NCBI GenBank assembly: GCA_015680685.1
Contig: MNCI01028264.1
Span: 139,474 to 203,473, forward strand
Length of the DNA stretch: 64,000 bases
Reading direction: 5' to 3'
Source of the DNA: Gnetum montanum
Lineage: Eukaryota > Streptophyta > Gnetopsida > Gnetales > Gnetaceae
Part shown: positions 22,264 through 33,270 of the stretch, one piece after another
Position numbering within the stretch: position 1 is the stretch's first letter
Layout of the letters: each line of letters begins with the position of its first letter
Notes under the pieces: model-generated
Database searches by the model: none
What the model saw: the letters and a program-made list of their open reading frames with translations, nothing else
What the model was told of the DNA's origin: nothing
Made by a program: the position numbers and the translations under genes

Positions 22264-24192
22264 GATAATGGGACCCTGCACCACTCACCATCTGAAATTT
22301 ATGATATTGTGGGTGCAAAGCCCGTTTTATTTTTTCCACTAACCCTTTTTCATGGAACATTTTTCCACTGCTTTTCTTTTAACATTTTCACTCATTTTTT
22401 CATTTTTGGGTTTCCTATCTTTTCCATGTAGGAATTTCAAAATCTAACTGGGTATCATGAAAACAATTTAGGTTTAAAGCTTTAGGTTTGTAAAAATTTG
22501 TCCAAATACGTATATCCATGTTTAAAATGTTCAATTTATCTTATGTTTTTTAATTTAAAATCACAAATAATATAATATTTATTTTCTTACTCATCTTACA
22601 ACTCTATCATCTTTATTTATATTAGATAATAAGTAACCTTCAATTTTTGGCTTATGTCTAAAAAGCTAAGAGTACTAGTTTGAAATCAAGGATGGAGAAG
22701 AAGAGATGGTAAATCAACAGTCTGAGTATGTTCTTGCCAATCATCATTAAGGGGACATCTAGGATAGAGCTAAGTCAAACTTGGATTGCTTTTTCAATGC
22801 TATATGGCTTGGTCACTTTACATATAATTTATATATATAATATAGTTCAATGCTCCCATTATCTTCATCGTGAACCCTTTCTATTTTTACAATTTGTTTT
22901 GTTTTTCTTTGTTTTATGTCTTTCTTGTTTGCTTGTGTGCCTCTTCTTTGTAGTTGGCTTCATAGTTTTTTCATATTGTTTACTTTGATATTATATTGCT
23001 CTTTTGTCTGGTGATTGTTAGCTATAGCAATTACTTGTAGATAGTTTAGTTTGTCTTATGCTTACTTCTTTTTGCAATTGTTTATGTCTTTCTTCTATTC
23101 TTATTTTTATATTATGGTGGTATATATAGTTCATCTTAAATCCTTTACCATGTAACGTTGTTTGTTCCATATTTGAGAAGTTCATGTAGTTAATAGTTGT
23201 TACGAATAGAATAATCTATATATAAAGTAGAGTTTGAGATATAGGATGTTATAAGTTAAAGTGTATGAAGTTAGGTTTGTAAGAGTTAATTTTTAGTGTT
23301 TGTAGGGAGGGAGATGTATGGGGCATAAGGCAAGTTAGGGGGAGAAAGGAGGTGGAGAATTTGACATCCTTTAAGTATGTGAACTTAGGTTATAGGTGCT
23401 AATTTGAAGTATAGGGAATAATTGGTATAAAAGGTGGAATTTGAGATATAGTATGTTATATGTTCAAGTTTATGAAGCTAGGTTGTAGGTGTTAAATTTT
23501 TACCAGTAGATGAGGTGGAGGGTGCAAAGAATTTAAGATATAGGTTGTTATAGGTTCAAGTATGTGATGTTAGGTTATAGGTATTAACATATTTGAATGA
23601 GAATGATGTTATTTTGGAATTTGGAAATCTACAATTGTATGGATTATACATAGTTTATTTTTTGTTGTTCAATTGAACTTATTACTTCAGAATTTTACCT
23701 TCTTGATTACATGTAAATTCATATTTTTAATTTTATATATTTTAAGGAATTATACTAGAATTATTTACAATTGTTTAGTGTGATATAGTCATTAGGAAGA
23801 TGGGATGGAGTCGTGGGTAGAATTAGTAATGTAGTATAGAATTAAAAGAGTATCTTTGTTCGTCAATTATTTAGTTTGAATATAAATATAGCTAAATTTA
23901 TAGTTTTTGTAGATCATGGGTTATGTGTCAACCTTTGGGATTGGGAAGGGGAAGTGCATGGGGGGAGGATGGGTTGAAATCCTATGTTTCTAACTTAGCA
24001 AAGTTAGATGGTTATTATAATCTATTAAGTTGTTAGTTTGGTCGGATGCATGGGGAAGGGGATCGAATAGTACATAGTACTAAGGAATTTGAGAGATTTT
24101 TTGGTTATGTGTAGTTTGAGTTTTATTTAGCAATTTTATTTATGATTTAAGTATCAAAGATTTGAAATTACATGAGAAGAGATAAAAATAGG
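22264..24192. repeat. Degenerate repeats flanking element B (left side)
   Basis: No gene. 22,880-23,160 matches 38,325-38,560 (CTTTGTTTTATGT, TTCTTGTTTGCTTGT, GATTGTTAGCTATAGCA). At 23,225-23,590 a motif AGATATAGGNTGTTATANGTTCAAGT...TTAGGTTNTAGGTGTTAA recurs about four times. 23,850-24,130 resembles two units in 37,180-38,120. The hydrophobic frame at 22,728-22,988 is a by-product of T-rich sequence. Confidence 0.55.
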
Positions 24193-25003
24193 TGATGAAT
24201 CATCATCTTTTTGTGTCAACATGTGGTTTGCTACATCAATGTGTACATGTCGATGTAGTGTTGTGTTTTGCCTATATAAGTGCATGCACTTGTCACATTT
24301 ATGGCATTCAATCATTATTTGCTAGTTGAACTCTTGCAATTTTTCCTTTCTAAAGTTAGAATATTTTCTAAGTACCCATAATAGGAGTGAGAAGTATATG
24401 AATCTTTATTCAAGCATTGATGTACCTTAGCACCTTGGTGTCAATGACAATAAAGATGAGTTTTCTTCATAAACATTGTAGCACTTGGACTTAGGTTAAT
24501 GTTTACTTCATGCATTCATTATTCATGCAATTTACTTTAATGCATTTAAGCAATTAATTCATATGAATTAATTAACACACATAAGTATGACCATGTTGAG
24601 CATACGTTAATGTTTCGTAATCCCAGTAGAACTTACGCTTAGTAACCTAGTAGTGTTGCAACATGTTCAAGATGTGTATGAAAAGTGGGAAAAAATGCTT
24701 ATTTTAGGATTAGTTAAACATTAGTTAGTTATTAGATTAATTAGACATTTAATTACTTTATTTCTAGAACTTAGGAAAATTAATGAAAAAACATAAAAAT
24801 GATAAAAATCATATGCCTCAGTTACACTTAACCATACATTTGCACTTCACAAGTGAAATTGAGAAGATAATGATCACATCCATTATATTCACTACTTAGA
24901 CCTAGTGTACTTAGAGAGCTAAAGTCTGTAGAATTTGACTAGATTGCATAATGAACACTAGTAATTTGTATGGTTGGGCATAGGGACTACTTACTACTCA
25001 TCA
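24193..25003 (+). repeat. Element B 5' LTR
   Basis: 811 bp. A TATA box TATATAAG lies at 24273-24280 and an AATAAA at 24449-24454. The 3' LTR aligns along its length (GTTGTGTTTTACCTATATAA, GTGAGAAGTATATGAATCTT). Confidence 0.88.
24273..24280 (+). promoter_or_regulatory. LTR TATA box of element B
   Basis: CCTATATAAGTGCATGC, conserved in the 3' LTR as CCTATATAAATGCATG (36,450). It is preceded by a GATGTAG / GTCAA-type upstream cluster. Confidence 0.65.
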
Positions 25004-25499
25004 TAGGCATCATTACTGTGGACTTTAGTTAGCTACATGCACTACCTAGGAGTTAGTGAAATTATATAATGAGATTTTAAAGAACCTTAAAGTTAATATC
25101 ATTAGGAAAAATAATAATAACTCTAAAAGCACACTATTTTCCTTGTGATCTAATATCACTTCTTCTCATAGGGAAGATTTTCTACTATCATATGAAGGCA
25201 GTTCCAATCCGTAAAGGCATGAAGGGTCAAAACCACCTATGTCCAACCATGCAAAGTGTCTATACTCATCCAAATGAGTATGTTTTGAACTTCACCTTCA
25301 TCCTACACTAGGATGAAAAAATGTAGTAGAGGAACACGGAGGGAAACATTGTGTTGTTGTCCAATTGATCAGTTCTTGTGATGATGCTCCACATACATCA
25401 TAGGTCTTAATGCTAAATATGTTGTATAGGACTATGACTATTGGGATTATCATCCTCCTAATTCACAATGAAAGAAAGATTAGCAATAATAGGTTTTCT

Positions 25500-27420
25500 A
25501 TGAGGCATCAAAAGGGAAATGGTTCACTAAACTTTTTTTTTTGCTAGGCCAAAAGGAAGGAAAGGATTTCTTCTCTAGGGGTTCTCAATAGACTAATTCT
25601 CCTCCCCTCTTCTTTGATGAAGGGGGTCCTAACCAGAATTTATAGTCCACTATAAATAATCCTAGTTTGGGAAAGAATGGGTTCCATGCCCATGGGGTCT
25701 TGAAAGGAGGGAGTCAAGGTAGTAGCCTAAACAATCATCACAATAAAGATAAACATGGTGATTGTTGCCATGACCAATGAAGAGGAAGTAGTAGGCATCA
25801 TATTGATGCTAGTTCTCCTTCCTCTTCACCTTCATCATCCTAATATTTTTCCTCCTCTAGCTCCAACTGAAGCCACAGAGGATGAAACCATGATGGTGTT
25901 GATTGATGGGACAGAGATGATCACAGGGCTCACTAGAACAATAGAGACTAAGGGCATGGAAAATAAAGGGAGTCCACCATACAAAAAGAAGGGACATCAG
26001 AGGGCATCATAGGCATCATGGTCATCATATGGGTCATGGCTATGATGAGCCTTTATTTGCAACAAGAAATATGTTGAACATTACAGAGGTTGTGAGGATT
26101 TCAATGAGGCATGTGAAAGACAACTAGATCTAATGGTTGGACATGAACAATATCCACAAGTTTGAAGGTGGGGTACAATTTTGATCCACAAAATCATGTC
26201 CAAGCCTTTCATGATGCATGTGCCTTATAGAATGTTTAAAATAAATGGCAAAAATTAAAGCTATTTCCTAGAAAATTCATCAAGGAGGCTAAAAGATGGT
26301 ATTGGTCTTTAGAACCAGAATCAATTAGATGCTGGATTACAATGCTTAAATTCTTCAATGACAAGTATCAAATGTACTCCCTAGTCTAATTTGAGGAAGT
26401 AGATCTAAGGGTGGAGGTAAGGAACACACGAATCGTTGAACACAACCATGGACAGATATTAGTCTGTATTGAATAGATGCCCATGCCATGGCTTTTATCA
26501 ATGGGAGTAGCTCTACCAAATCATAGATGGGCTTAGAAAAAATTGATGAGAACTCTTGGGATCTATTCCCAATGGAGACTTTTAGAACTAAGAGTTCATT
26601 AGATCTAAAGGTTGATTGAGTAGGTGACCAAAGAAGAAGGAGAGTTAAGAAAAAGGGAAAGTGTAGAAGAGTATAAGTATGATCCTTACATTAGCAAAAG
26701 GAAGGTCCAATTTTGTGATAATGAGGAGGAAGCACCACTTGATGAACTGGTGCAATGTAAAACCTTATCGATACAAAAATCTATTTTGAAATATTGACCA
26801 AGCTAAATAAATTGTGGGGCTCTTTGGACAAGAAGTTCCAAATTGCTGTTAGAATTATTGAAGTGTTCAAAGAGCAAGGTAGTGATTGTGACTAATGGAG
26901 AATGAAGGAAATTGAACTTGCCCATCAAATGGGTATGGGGTGTTGCCTAGTTATGTCACAGTTGTAGGAATTCGGGGTGTATGCACTAAATCCTAGATTG
27001 GTGAGAAAGAAAGCACCTAGGAGGTTACCTTATCCTTAGGGCAACTACACGTAGTTTCATTAGCAACAAGCCTATTATCCAAGTGGAGCTTCACCCCAAC
27101 CTCATCAGCAATACTAGCAGTTGTAACATCCATAGTCATAAGGGATGCCACCACTAAGGTAATAGTACCCTTATTGATAGTTAAATCCATATAGGAACTA
27201 TGTTTACTAGCTAATTTTTTCACATGAATCTTCTAGTTAGGCTTCTTTCAACACCACTACTACCCTCCTAAGTACTACAGTGCTCAATATCCAAGAGGGA
27301 ACTCCCCATTTCCTTTCTATCATCCTCATCCTTTTACACCTGTACCTCCACCCTCAACTCAATTACCACTAGCTGCATCCATGTAGGATGAAATTCCTAC
27401 CCAACTACAGCAAAGAAATG
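25500..27420 (+). pseudogene. Element B gag, degenerate
   Basis: The gag domain is readable at about 26,190-26,390 as AFHDACALQNV and KLFPRKFIKEAKRWYWSLEP followed by FFNDKYQ, the Athila/Tat retrotrans-gag signature. Upstream (25,755-26,010) is a His/Arg/Ser-rich linker in a neighbouring frame. Element C has the same layout at 44,600-45,310. Multiple stops interrupt it. Confidence 0.75.
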
Positions 27421-27595
27421 TGACAAGGGCTATTAACTTACAATTGGCTCCCTAGCCAACTAGTTTAGAGAATAAGCCTTGAAAAAGACCTTTTTTCTGA
27501 ATCAATAGTCCTTCTAAGCCCTCACAAACACTACAACTAATGATCTTGCTTCTTCTTCATCATTTGTAATCTCATTCGATATTCCTTTAAACGAA

Positions 27596-27960
27596 ATGCC
27601 TTCCAAAGTGCATACTGTAATGTTGACCTATGTGGTCACTGATTGGATAAAAGCTAGTCATCTTCCCAAGAAAAGATATAAGTCTAGGAGTCCCCTAATT
27701 TACTTGGAAACCACTAGGAACAAGCCTTACAAGGCTCTTCTAGACTTAGGTTTTGGTGTAAATTTAATCTCCCATGAAATATACAAAGCCTAAAACCTGC
27801 TTCCTTTCAAGAAAAGTAAGATTCATCTTGAGTTAGTTGATCCATCCATCATCATTTCCTTGGGATTAGCGGAGGACATTATGATCATCATCTATGGATG
27901 GTCCTATCCTACTAACTTCCCAATGATTTCTGTAAAAACTTACAAGGGGGACTTCCCCAT
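27596..27960 (+). pseudogene. Element B aspartic protease, degenerate
   Basis: The frame at 27,596-27,793 reads PYKALLDLGFGVNLISHEIY, matching the DLGAxVNLxP active-site region of Athila-type proteases (Asp kept). It continues out of frame through FPIIMGRAWL-like sequence near 27,955. Confidence 0.8.
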
Positions 27961-28639
27961 CATCATGGGAAGGGCTTGGTTGAGCAGAATAGATGCATAG
28001 CTAGGAATCAAAGACCTCTTCTTCAAAATATTCAAGGAAAATAATTTTGGAAAGATTGAGAGGAAACATGTTCCATGCATTATGTATAGTGACACAGGGT
28101 GCAACTACATGTAGAAATTATGAACTATGAAAAGTACATTACTCACAACATAAAGGCAATGTGCAAATGTCATAGAAATCCAAAGGTGCATATTGGTAGT
28201 AGCCACAAAGTAGGAGGGCATCTAGTGGGTAATAGCTAAACCTAAAAGTAGCTCAACTCTAGGCATGGAAAAAATTAAGAGCCTTATGAGTTCCTACATT
28301 AAATGCATGGATGAGATGGAGCAAATTCATCACCAACTCTTCAATGAACCTAATGACACCAATTGGAGAGAGTTGAAAATCCCTAAAAATTTTAAACATG
28401 AGCCCCTTGACTTGAAAACTCTACCAGTCAGAATCAAGTATGATTTTTTAAAAAATGATAAGTCGATCATCATCAATGCCAACCTTGCTCCTATGTAAAA
28501 AAAGAAGCTTTGGGAGGTGGCCAACAAATGGCCAATAACCTTTGCTTGGTTATATCTTGAACTCACTAGAATTGATCCTAGGATTCACCAAGATTCCATC
28601 TAAACGAATATTTTCATTAAACCAAAGAGGTAGCCATAG

Positions 28640-29300
28640 TAGTGGTTAAACTCCAAATTGAAGCAAGCTGTGAAAGAGGAGATTGAATAGCTCCTCAAGG
28701 TAACGTTCATCTATCCCATTGAGGATAGTATGTGGATTAGCTCACTTGTGATAGTTCCAATGAAAGGTGGAAAATGGAGGGTCTACATTGACTTCAGGTT
28801 GTTAAACATGGCAACATATAAGGATCATTTTTCATTGCCATTTGTGGACCAAGTATTAGATACCATTTATAGGCATTGTTACTATAGATTTTGGGATGGT
28901 TATAGTCACTATAACAAAATCTAGATCACATTAGATGATTAGGCAAAAAGAACATTCACGATTCCCTGGGGAACTTTTACATATAGAAAGATGTCATTTA
29001 GTCTATGCAATGCCTCTATCACATTTCAATGCCTTGTCCTATGTATTTTTTAATAACAGAATAGAGTGGGATGGAAGTCTTCATGAATGACTTCTCCACC
29101 TATGGGGAAACATTCAAGCAAGCCCTTAACCATCTTGAAAAAGTTTTGAAAATGTGCGTGGAGACAACCCTTAGGCTTAACTTGTAGAAAAGTCATCTGA
29201 TGGTCTAGGAAGACATTATTTTGAAGCACAAAATTTCAAGGAAAGGGATCAAGGTGAACTTTCAAAAAATAAGGGTCATGCATGGAATCACCAAATAGCC
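28640..29300 (+). pseudogene. Element B reverse transcriptase, degenerate
   Basis: 28,730-28,924 reads GGKWRVYIDFRLLNMATYKD and FWDGYSHYNKI, then beyond a TAG, FTIPWGTFTYRKMSFSLCNA. These are RT domains in order. At 28,684-28,698 the reading is EIE*LLK where element C has EIEQLLE, so a CAG or CAA codon has become TAG. Confidence 0.88.
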
Positions 29301-29499
29301 AAAAATAGTTAAAGATGTGAAGTCATTCCTTAGACACATTGGCTACTACCAACAATTCATTGAGAACTGCTCTAAGATTGCTAAACTATTGGTGGAGATG
29401 ACAAAGAAGGATGCTCTATTTGTCTAAACCAAGGAATGTGAATGTGCATTCTAGTAGCTCAAGTAGAAGCTTGTGGAAACTCTAATTCTAAAAGAAACT

Positions 29500-29880
29500 A
29501 ACTAGTCTAGACCCTTTCATATCATGATGGATGCATCAAGTTATGCCTTGGGAGCTATGCTCATGTAGTTGGATGATTAGAAGTATCCTAACTACATCCA
29601 TTGTGTGAGCAGAAGCATTGTGGGTGCATAGTTGAACTACACCACAATAGAGAAAGAATTGATGGTAGTTATGTTCACCTTAAATAAATTTGAGCACTAT
29701 GTGCTTGGTACAAGGTGTTTGTGCACACTCACCACACTACAATATAGTTCCTAATGAATAAGCTAATGATGAGCTCTCATGTCATATGGTGGCTAGTGAT
29801 CTTGTAGGAATTTGATCTCACCATGATAGATCAAAAGGGGACCAAGAACATGGTTGCTGACCACTTGTCTTGGTAAGGAC
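29500..29880 (+). pseudogene. Element B RNase H, degenerate
   Basis: Readable pieces include DASSYALGAML, NYTTIEKELMVVMFTLNKFE-like and GTKNMVADHLSW, the end of a Ty3/gypsy RNase H domain. It is broken by several TAG codons. Confidence 0.75.
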
Positions 29881-29899
29881 AGGATAAAAAAGAGGGAGG

Positions 29900-31290
29900 A
29901 GAGTCCTCGTTTATATCAATTTTATGCTAAACTTCTCTTTGTTGATCCTCTAACTGAACAAGTGCCCATTGAACCTAATTAGTATGATGACATTCTTATC
30001 TATCTTATAACTTAGGAGATGCCATAGAAGTGGGGTAGCAGGAAGAAATAATATTTTCTTGATTAGGCCAAACAGTTCATGGAAATCAATTAACACCTTT
30101 ACAAGGTGTGTTTTGATGGCCTGGTTCAATGGTGCATACCTGATGTTGATCAACTATGTGTTCTCTAAGATGTTCATGAGGGTCTTTGTGGGGGCCACTA
30201 TGCTATAAGATGCACAACCATTAAGATCCTCATGATAGGGTATTACTAGCCAATACTTTTAAGGGATACTCACCACTTCATCCACTCCTACGAATGTTGC
30301 CAATGCAATGGTGGAATGACCACTTGTATGGAGGGGCCTCAGTAATGGATCTAACCACCAAAGCCCTTTGACATTTGGGGCATCGATTTCATGGATCCCA
30401 TCACTTCCATCTTAAATGGAAAGGTGTACATCATAGTAACTATTAACTACTATATGAAATTGATGGAAGTTGTAGCTGTCACCGATTGCACATCTTATAT
30501 AGCTACTTGGTTTGTAGAATAATATGTTTTCAATAATTTTGGAATGCCACATGTAGTTATTTTGGATAATGAAACTCATTTCATAGGCACTATATTTTAG
30601 AAGATATGCAATGCTTGGGGGTTTAACATAAATTAACAACACCCTACCAACCCCAAGCTAACAACCAAGTAGAGGTTACAAATAGGAAATTTACAAAAAT
30701 ACTAACAAAAGCATCGAACTAAATGATGCCCTTTGGGCCTACTACTTCACATGGAAACTTCCTATTGGTTACTCTCCCTATGGGCTTATGTATGGAAATC
30801 ACCAACGCTTCTAATCCAAATAGAGCTCTATATACTATCAATAGCTTATGACCTTGACCTTGACATAAGTCTACCATACAAGAAAAGACTAATGAATTTC
30901 AACTTACTAGATGAGAACTGATTGTTAGCCTTGTTGTCTAACAAACTACATAAGGCATTCAATGAACAATGACATAACGTTAGAATTAGGAAAGTCAAAT
31001 TGCAATTGCGACATAGCGTCTTCTATTGGAATCCCACACATGTACCACAAAGAACCAAGTTTCAAACATTGTGGGAAGAGCCTTGCATTGTCTATGAAAT
31101 CTTTCTTTTTGGGATCATGTTAATACACAAACCTAAAAGTCCAAACAAGAAACTACTAGTCAACATGCAACAAATAAAACCTTTCCATGAATCTAAAAGA
31201 GCCAGTGACCAGGACACCACAATGAATGGATATGCACACTCAATTTTTGGATCTCCTTCTTCCAAGTTAGTCATGGGAGAGATGGTCATT
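29900..31290 (+). pseudogene. Element B integrase, degenerate
   Basis: A zinc-binding HHCC-like segment near 30,165-30,320 (GGHYAIRCTT, YECCQCNGGM) precedes the core (VYIIVTINYYMKLMEV at about 30,425; VVILDNETHF at about 30,557). The Athila-type tail follows (IELYILSIAYDLDLD at 30,810; RHSVFYWNPTHVPQRTKFQ at 31,009). The 187-codon frame at 31,000-31,563 covers the end of the domain (PNKKLLVNMQQIKPFHE), then runs into non-coding T-rich sequence. Confidence 0.82.
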
Positions 31291-31563
31291 CATGTTGATC
31301 AATTAATGTGGCTCCCTAGTTTTTTGCTTTTTTATTTTGCATCATTTTTAGTATATTTTTCTCTTCCTTGTATATTTTATACTTTCTTCTCTATTTTACT
31401 ATATTTGGTTAGGAGTTCTTTTTTATGCTTTTTCTATGTTTTTCTTTTGTTATTTATTATTGGCAAGACTAAGTGCAACTGTATCCATCAATTAAAGGTG
31501 GTTTGTACTATAATGTTATTTGATTACAAATGTCTAGATTCTATCTTTGAATTTTGGAGTTGA

Positions 31564-32736
31564 TAACTAAGAAATGATTTCTTTTTCATGATAACAGGCA
31601 GTGAGTTCACATCATCCACTCATCCACTAGACTCTATGGTGTTCCCTTATTTTCAAAATATGAGGTCTCTTGCTTAATAAAATTGTAAAGAACTTATGAC
31701 CTTGGTAGTTTCCAACTTAGGAAGGATTAAATGGATTGACAAGGATGTGACTTCAAGGGGATTTGATGCTCGTAATTTCCTACCCTTTTGGGTGTATGAG
31801 TGTTTTCATGGATTTCTCACCATTTTGCTATTGACCAATAATAGAAAGCTAAGTCTTTGCATGGTGTGGTTCATATCCAAAAATCAAAAAAATCCAAAAA
31901 CAAAAAATGAAAAAGAAAAAATAAAAGATAAATAATAATGGGAATTCAAAAAACTAATTATGGGACTAGAAAGATATGTTACCTATGTTTGAAGGTTCTC
32001 TCTAACTAAGGATTATCTTACTCCTTGCTTCTCTTTTCTTCTCTTTTAGGAATGGTGATTGATCTGTGGGAATATTTTTGTGTTTTAACGGAGTGGACTA
32101 GTCGTAGAGTATTAATGTGAAGTCATTGAAAGTGGTTGATTTTAATTTGGACCAAGGATGAATGCTATTTGGTCATATTAACCAAAAAATCCACAAGGAA
32201 CTTCATGTGACCATGATATGTAACTCTATTGGACTCTCCACCTCATCCATCTATGCTTTCCATATCTCACCTCATTGCCTCTTTTCATGTTTTGTTTAAT
32301 GTCTTAGTTTGATATGTCAAAGTTCTTAAATAGTTTATTTGGTAATTTGGCCCTTAATTATCCATAACCATTGGTCACCCATGGGGTTCACAAACTTCTT
32401 AGTTGGAGGGCATGTAAGGGCATCAATGGCATGAGCCTACTATGGGAAGGATCCATTTGCATAGCCCTTGGTTTGGCTAGTTAAGTTCCTCATCCTTTAG
32501 GCATTTCTACATTCAAATCTTTTTTTCTTCATGCCAGTTACATCTAGTTGTGTGCTCCTTCATGGCATTTCTCCATCATTCTCCCAATTAAAGCATTTTT
32601 TTATGAATTATCTAGCCCTCTTCATGCATTTCATTGTGTTCTAGGCTTCCTAGGATTCCTTTGGACTCCAGTTTAATGTCAAGACTCCTTGTTTATGTGT
32701 TATTTTTCAAAGATAAAAATTCTATCTTTCGAATAT
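31564..32736 (+). other. Element B spacer between pol and extra ORF
   Basis: No coding signal. It is colinear with 50,560-51,800 of element C, sharing for example ATGTCTAGATTCTAT, TTTGCATGGTGTGGTTC and CTACTATGG.AAGGA.CCA. Conservation of non-coding sequence between two old elements suggests a cis function or simply shared ancestry. Confidence 0.6.
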
Positions 32737-32826
32737 GTCAATGGGATCCTGTCAACATAGTTGATTGTGTCAATGCAATCCTATCAATGGGATCCAATTT
32801 ACATAAGATAAAAATTATATAAATAG
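32737..32826 (+). promoter_or_regulatory. Internal U3-like promoter of element B
   Basis: A cluster of GTCAATGGGATCCTGTCAAC, GTGTCAATGCAATCC and ATCAATGGGATCC is followed by TATATAAATAG (32,816-32,826), some 445 bp before the extra ORF's ATG (33,271). The same kind of GTCAAC/GTTGATG cluster plus TATA lies in the LTR U3 of elements B and C, and at the equivalent internal place of element C. The promoter role is inferred. Confidence 0.5.
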
Positions 32827-33270
32827 TACCAAATTCTTAGAGAATTATTGGCATTTTCTCTTAAACAAGGAAGGAGTTTTTGCAATTTTTAGATCCTAAA
32901 ACCTTCTACAGCCCATATCTTTCAAATCACTTATCCAATTAACCTTTTTTTTTCTGCAACTACCAAAGGTGAGCTCTACATCATGGGGGACACAAAAATT
33001 AGAGTTTTGATGAAATGTTTCTAGTTTTTCTCTAAACTTCCACATGGTTTAACTAATAAAATAATATTAAAATCAATAATTTAAGCAAGTTAGACCTTTC
33101 CAATGAACTTTGGTAGATATTAAATAGACCTAATAATAAAATAAGATTAAAATCATCAAACCTACCATGATCACAACTTAGCGAAGTGTAACTAATCCAA
33201 AGAGATAAGGTACTCAAGTGTTATCAAGTTACACACCAAATGCTGAACCTTGGTCATGTTATGATTATAG

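Noticed and set aside
22728-22988. 86-codon hydrophobic frame resembling a membrane protein
   Set aside because: T-rich repeat sequence. The copy at 38.3 kb does not keep the frame.
30412-30642. Minus-strand 76-codon frame
   Set aside because: Antisense of the integrase core of element B; the parallel antisense frame in element C (49,388-49,606) is also a shadow.
31000-31563. 187-codon frame as a separate gene
   Set aside because: The first half is the end of element B integrase and the second half is T-rich read-through. Element C shows the same arrangement.
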